In this document: positions 62,538 to 64,000 of the stretch, piece by piece | Layout: each line of letters begins with the position of its first letter | How positions within the stretch are numbered: position 1 is the stretch's first letter | From: Dorea sp. AF36-15AT | Lineage (GTDB): Bacteria > Bacillota > Clostridia > Lachnospirales > Lachnospiraceae | Direction: 5' to 3' | DNA length: 64,000 bases | Assembly (NCBI RefSeq): GCF_003477705.1 | Contig: NZ_QUDV01000004.1 | Coordinates: forward strand, 62,001-126,000 | Program-made: the position numbers and the translations under genes | Notes under the pieces: model-generated | The model's database searches: none | What the model saw: the letters and a program-made list of their open reading frames with translations, nothing else | What the model was told of the DNA's origin: nothing

Positions 62538-63527
62538 ATGGATATGATTCAGACTAAAGAAAACCGAGAGGTAAAGAACAGTGTATTTATTGACTTGTTT
62601 TGTTATGACCGGACGGCAGAAGATAATGTCATTTCTTTATATAATGCACTTCATGAAGAAACACTGCCAGAAGGGACGAGAGTCGAATGGATGCAGTTAG
62701 ATAATGTCATATACATGACTTTGCGCAATGATGTGGCTTTTCAAGTGGATGGGAAAACGATGATATTTGCAGAACATCAATCGACGATTAATGAGAATAT
62801 GCCATTGAGGAGCTTCTTGTATGCAGGAAGAGCATATGAACAGTTGGTGCCAGACAGAGGACGTTATAGGAAAAAACGAATTGCACTTCCATATCCAGAG
62901 TTTTATACATTTTATAACGGTAAGGAAAAATATATAAAAGAAACAATACTTCGCTTATCAGATTCGTATAAACAGAATCGGAATTCAGAAGCTATGCTGG
63001 AACTCATAGTTCGTGTTATTAATATTAATCTGGAAGAGCAGCATGAAATTTTGGAAAAATGTCCAATACTTAAAGAATATAGTCAATTAATGGCAATGAT
63101 ACGTGATAACCAGTGTCAAGGGAAGAAAGATGCATACAAAATAGCAATTCAGGAATGTATCAGTCAAGGAATACTAAAAGAGTACTTACAAAGAAAAGGA
63201 AGCGAGGTATGCAATATGTTAATAGCAGACTACAATTATGAATTAGATATGGAAGTTCAGAGAGAAGAAGCGAGAGAAGAGGGATTCGAGGAAGGCAGAA
63301 TGGCAGGTATGGAGAAAGGGCTGTCAGAAGGTATGGAGAAAGGAATGGCAGAGGGAAGAGTAGAAGGCATACGAGAAGGCATACGAGAAGGCAGGCAAGA
63401 AGGTCGTAAAGAGATGATACTAAAAGTATACAGCGATGGAAAAACAATAGCAGAGATCGCGAATTTTCTTGGTGAGCCTGTAGAAGAGATAGAAAAGATT
63501 ATCAATAGTTGCGAGTGGAGACAATAA
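62538..63527 (+). CDS. Rpn/YhgA-type putative nuclease
   Basis: The 329-residue protein belongs to the Rpn (recombination-promoting nuclease, PD-(D/E)xK) group. The core is in DVAFQVDGKTMIFAEHQSTI, with Glu-x-Gln as the active-site pair. A middle helical region follows, then a run of short repeats at about 248-300 (EEG/EKG/EGR every four to eight residues: GFEEGRMAGMEKGLSEGMEKG). A final segment ends the protein. Such proteins may act on foreign DNA or promote recombination; they vary fast in repeat number. GGGAGG is 15 bases before the ATG, so a start at 62544 is possible. Confidence 0.75.
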   Translation: MDMIQTKENREVKNSVFIDLFCYDRTAEDNVISLYNALHEETLPEGTRVEWMQLDNVIYMTLRNDVAFQVDGKTMIFAEHQSTINENMPLRSFLYAGRAYEQLVPDRGRYRKKRIALPYPEFYTFYNGKEKYIKETILRLSDSYKQNRNSEAMLELIVRVININLEEQHEILEKCPILKEYSQLMAMIRDNQCQGKKDAYKIAIQECISQGILKEYLQRKGSEVCNMLIADYNYELDMEVQREEAREEGFEEGRMAGMEKGLSEGMEKGMAEGRVEGIREGIREGRQEGRKEMILKVYSDGKTIAEIANFLGEPVEEIEKIINSCEWRQ

Positions 63528-63535
63528 TATAAATC

Positions 63536-63576
63536 CCGAGCCCCTTTAATCTTGTATTAGAGGGGCTCATATTTTA
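63536..63576. terminator. bidirectional terminator between the Rpn gene and the YkgJ-like gene
   Basis: GAGCCCCTTTAAT pairs with ATTAGAGGGGCTC and is followed by T's on the plus strand; on the minus strand the flank is less T-rich. Confidence 0.7.
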
Positions 63577-64000
63577 CATATGAAAGTACCGCTTTGCTTC
63601 GTTAAGTCTTCCGTGGAATGCTTCATAGAAGTCTTCGCAAGGCGCGAGGTAGAACTGCTGCAGTACGTACATACAGATGGAACGTATCTGTGTCTGATCC
63701 TCCATTCCGGCAATCCGTTCCTGAAGCGCTTTGAGGAAATAGTGCCAGTCACTGATGAACTGCTCGTAGGTGCGTATATCATCGGTATCCAGCCATTTAT
63801 AGACTTTGATCTTGGCTTTGGACGGCTTCGGACATTCATGCACCTGCAGGAAATACCGGAAGCTGTCGTTTTCGTAGAAGCGTCCCAGAGGGAAGAGCCT
63901 GCAGATGCCAGGCCGGTATGCGTGGATGCTGCATCGACCCTGCCCGTTTAAGAATGGACAGGCATCGGCGCTTTCGGTCATCTTGAGGTTGGGGAGGATT
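63574..64000 (-). CDS. YkgJ-type cysteine cluster protein, C-terminal part (cut by window edge)
   Basis: The frame is open to the right edge, so the N-terminus lies outside the window. The visible 140 residues contain ACPFLNGQGRCSIHAYRPGICRLFPLGR, the second half of the YkgJ-type zinc- or iron-chelating Cys cluster. A helical tail follows. The role is metal binding of unknown use. It is convergent with the Rpn-type gene. Confidence 0.75.
   Translation of the reverse strand, partial: ILPNLKMTESADACPFLNGQGRCSIHAYRPGICRLFPLGRFYENDSFRYFLQVHECPKPSKAKIKVYKWLDTDDIRTYEQFISDWHYFLKALQERIAGMEDQTQIRSICMYVLQQFYLAPCEDFYEAFHGRLNEAKRYFHM

Noticed and set aside
1..64000. CRISPR arrays, rRNA genes, insertion sequences and prophage
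   Set aside because: No regularly spaced repeats, rRNA blocks, transposases or phage structural genes were seen on either strand.

Overview
The window looks like the chromosome of an anaerobic gut Firmicute of the Lachnospiraceae (Dorea / Clostridium scindens neighbourhood). The signs are moderate GC, strong AGGAGG-type ribosome binding sites, short rho-independent terminators, the rpsF-ssb-rpsR block, a DUF951 protein, a class B sortase, Firmicute-type mannitol PTS genes and, most specifically, a set of bile-acid 7alpha-dehydroxylation (bai) genes. Assignments rest on reading the translations and on recalled family signatures; no database search was run.

Layout. 0-3.5 kb: end of an MFS permease, a CstA-type transporter and an unknown membrane protein. 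3.5-12.2 kb: a catabolic cluster with a LysR regulator facing an IlvD/Edd-family dehydratase, two TauE/SafE-type permeases, a tautomerase, a proline-racemase-family enzyme, an ornithine-cyclodeaminase-family enzyme and a DASS transporter; its substrate is unknown. 12.3-17.6 kb: a GH2 glycosidase, an ECF sigma/anti-sigma pair, a nitroreductase and coaBC. 17.6-21.2 kb: a palindrome-rich gap, a PucR regulator, a LUD protein, a PfkB sugar kinase and tRNA-Cys, followed by three hairpins.

21.2-33.8 kb is the bai locus, arranged differently from the single baiBCDEA2FGHI operon known from C. scindens. One minus-strand unit has two regulators (an AraC-type protein with two DNA-binding domains and an AraC-like sensor domain with none) followed by baiA, baiB, a 12-TM MFS permease in place of classical baiG, and baiF. 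A second minus-strand unit is baiH with its own terminator. Divergent from it is baiCD-baiE. Together these would import a primary bile acid, make the CoA thioester, oxidise the 3-hydroxyl, introduce the 4,5 double bond and remove the 7alpha-hydroxyl. No baiI and no separate reductive-arm genes were seen in the window.

33.8-42.6 kb, 68 bp after baiE, is a dense operon with five ATP-grasp ligases, a polysaccharide pyruvyltransferase, two GT2 glycosyltransferases and an opine-dehydrogenase-family enzyme. It may decorate a surface glycan with amino-acid or opine groups. Together with the bai locus it is the best candidate for something undescribed.

42.6-64 kb is mostly ordinary: a class III Fic protein with a 48-codon ORF behind it, an operon with a J-domain protein and a DUF5685 protein that carries two Asp-rich motifs, a cysteine-desulfidase-family protein, sortase B, DUF951, rpsF-ssb-rpsR, a sortable surface protein, argD, a nucleotidyltransferase, galE, mtlR/mtlA/mtlD, purC, an Rpn-type nuclease, and the end of a YkgJ-type Cys-cluster protein cut by the window edge.
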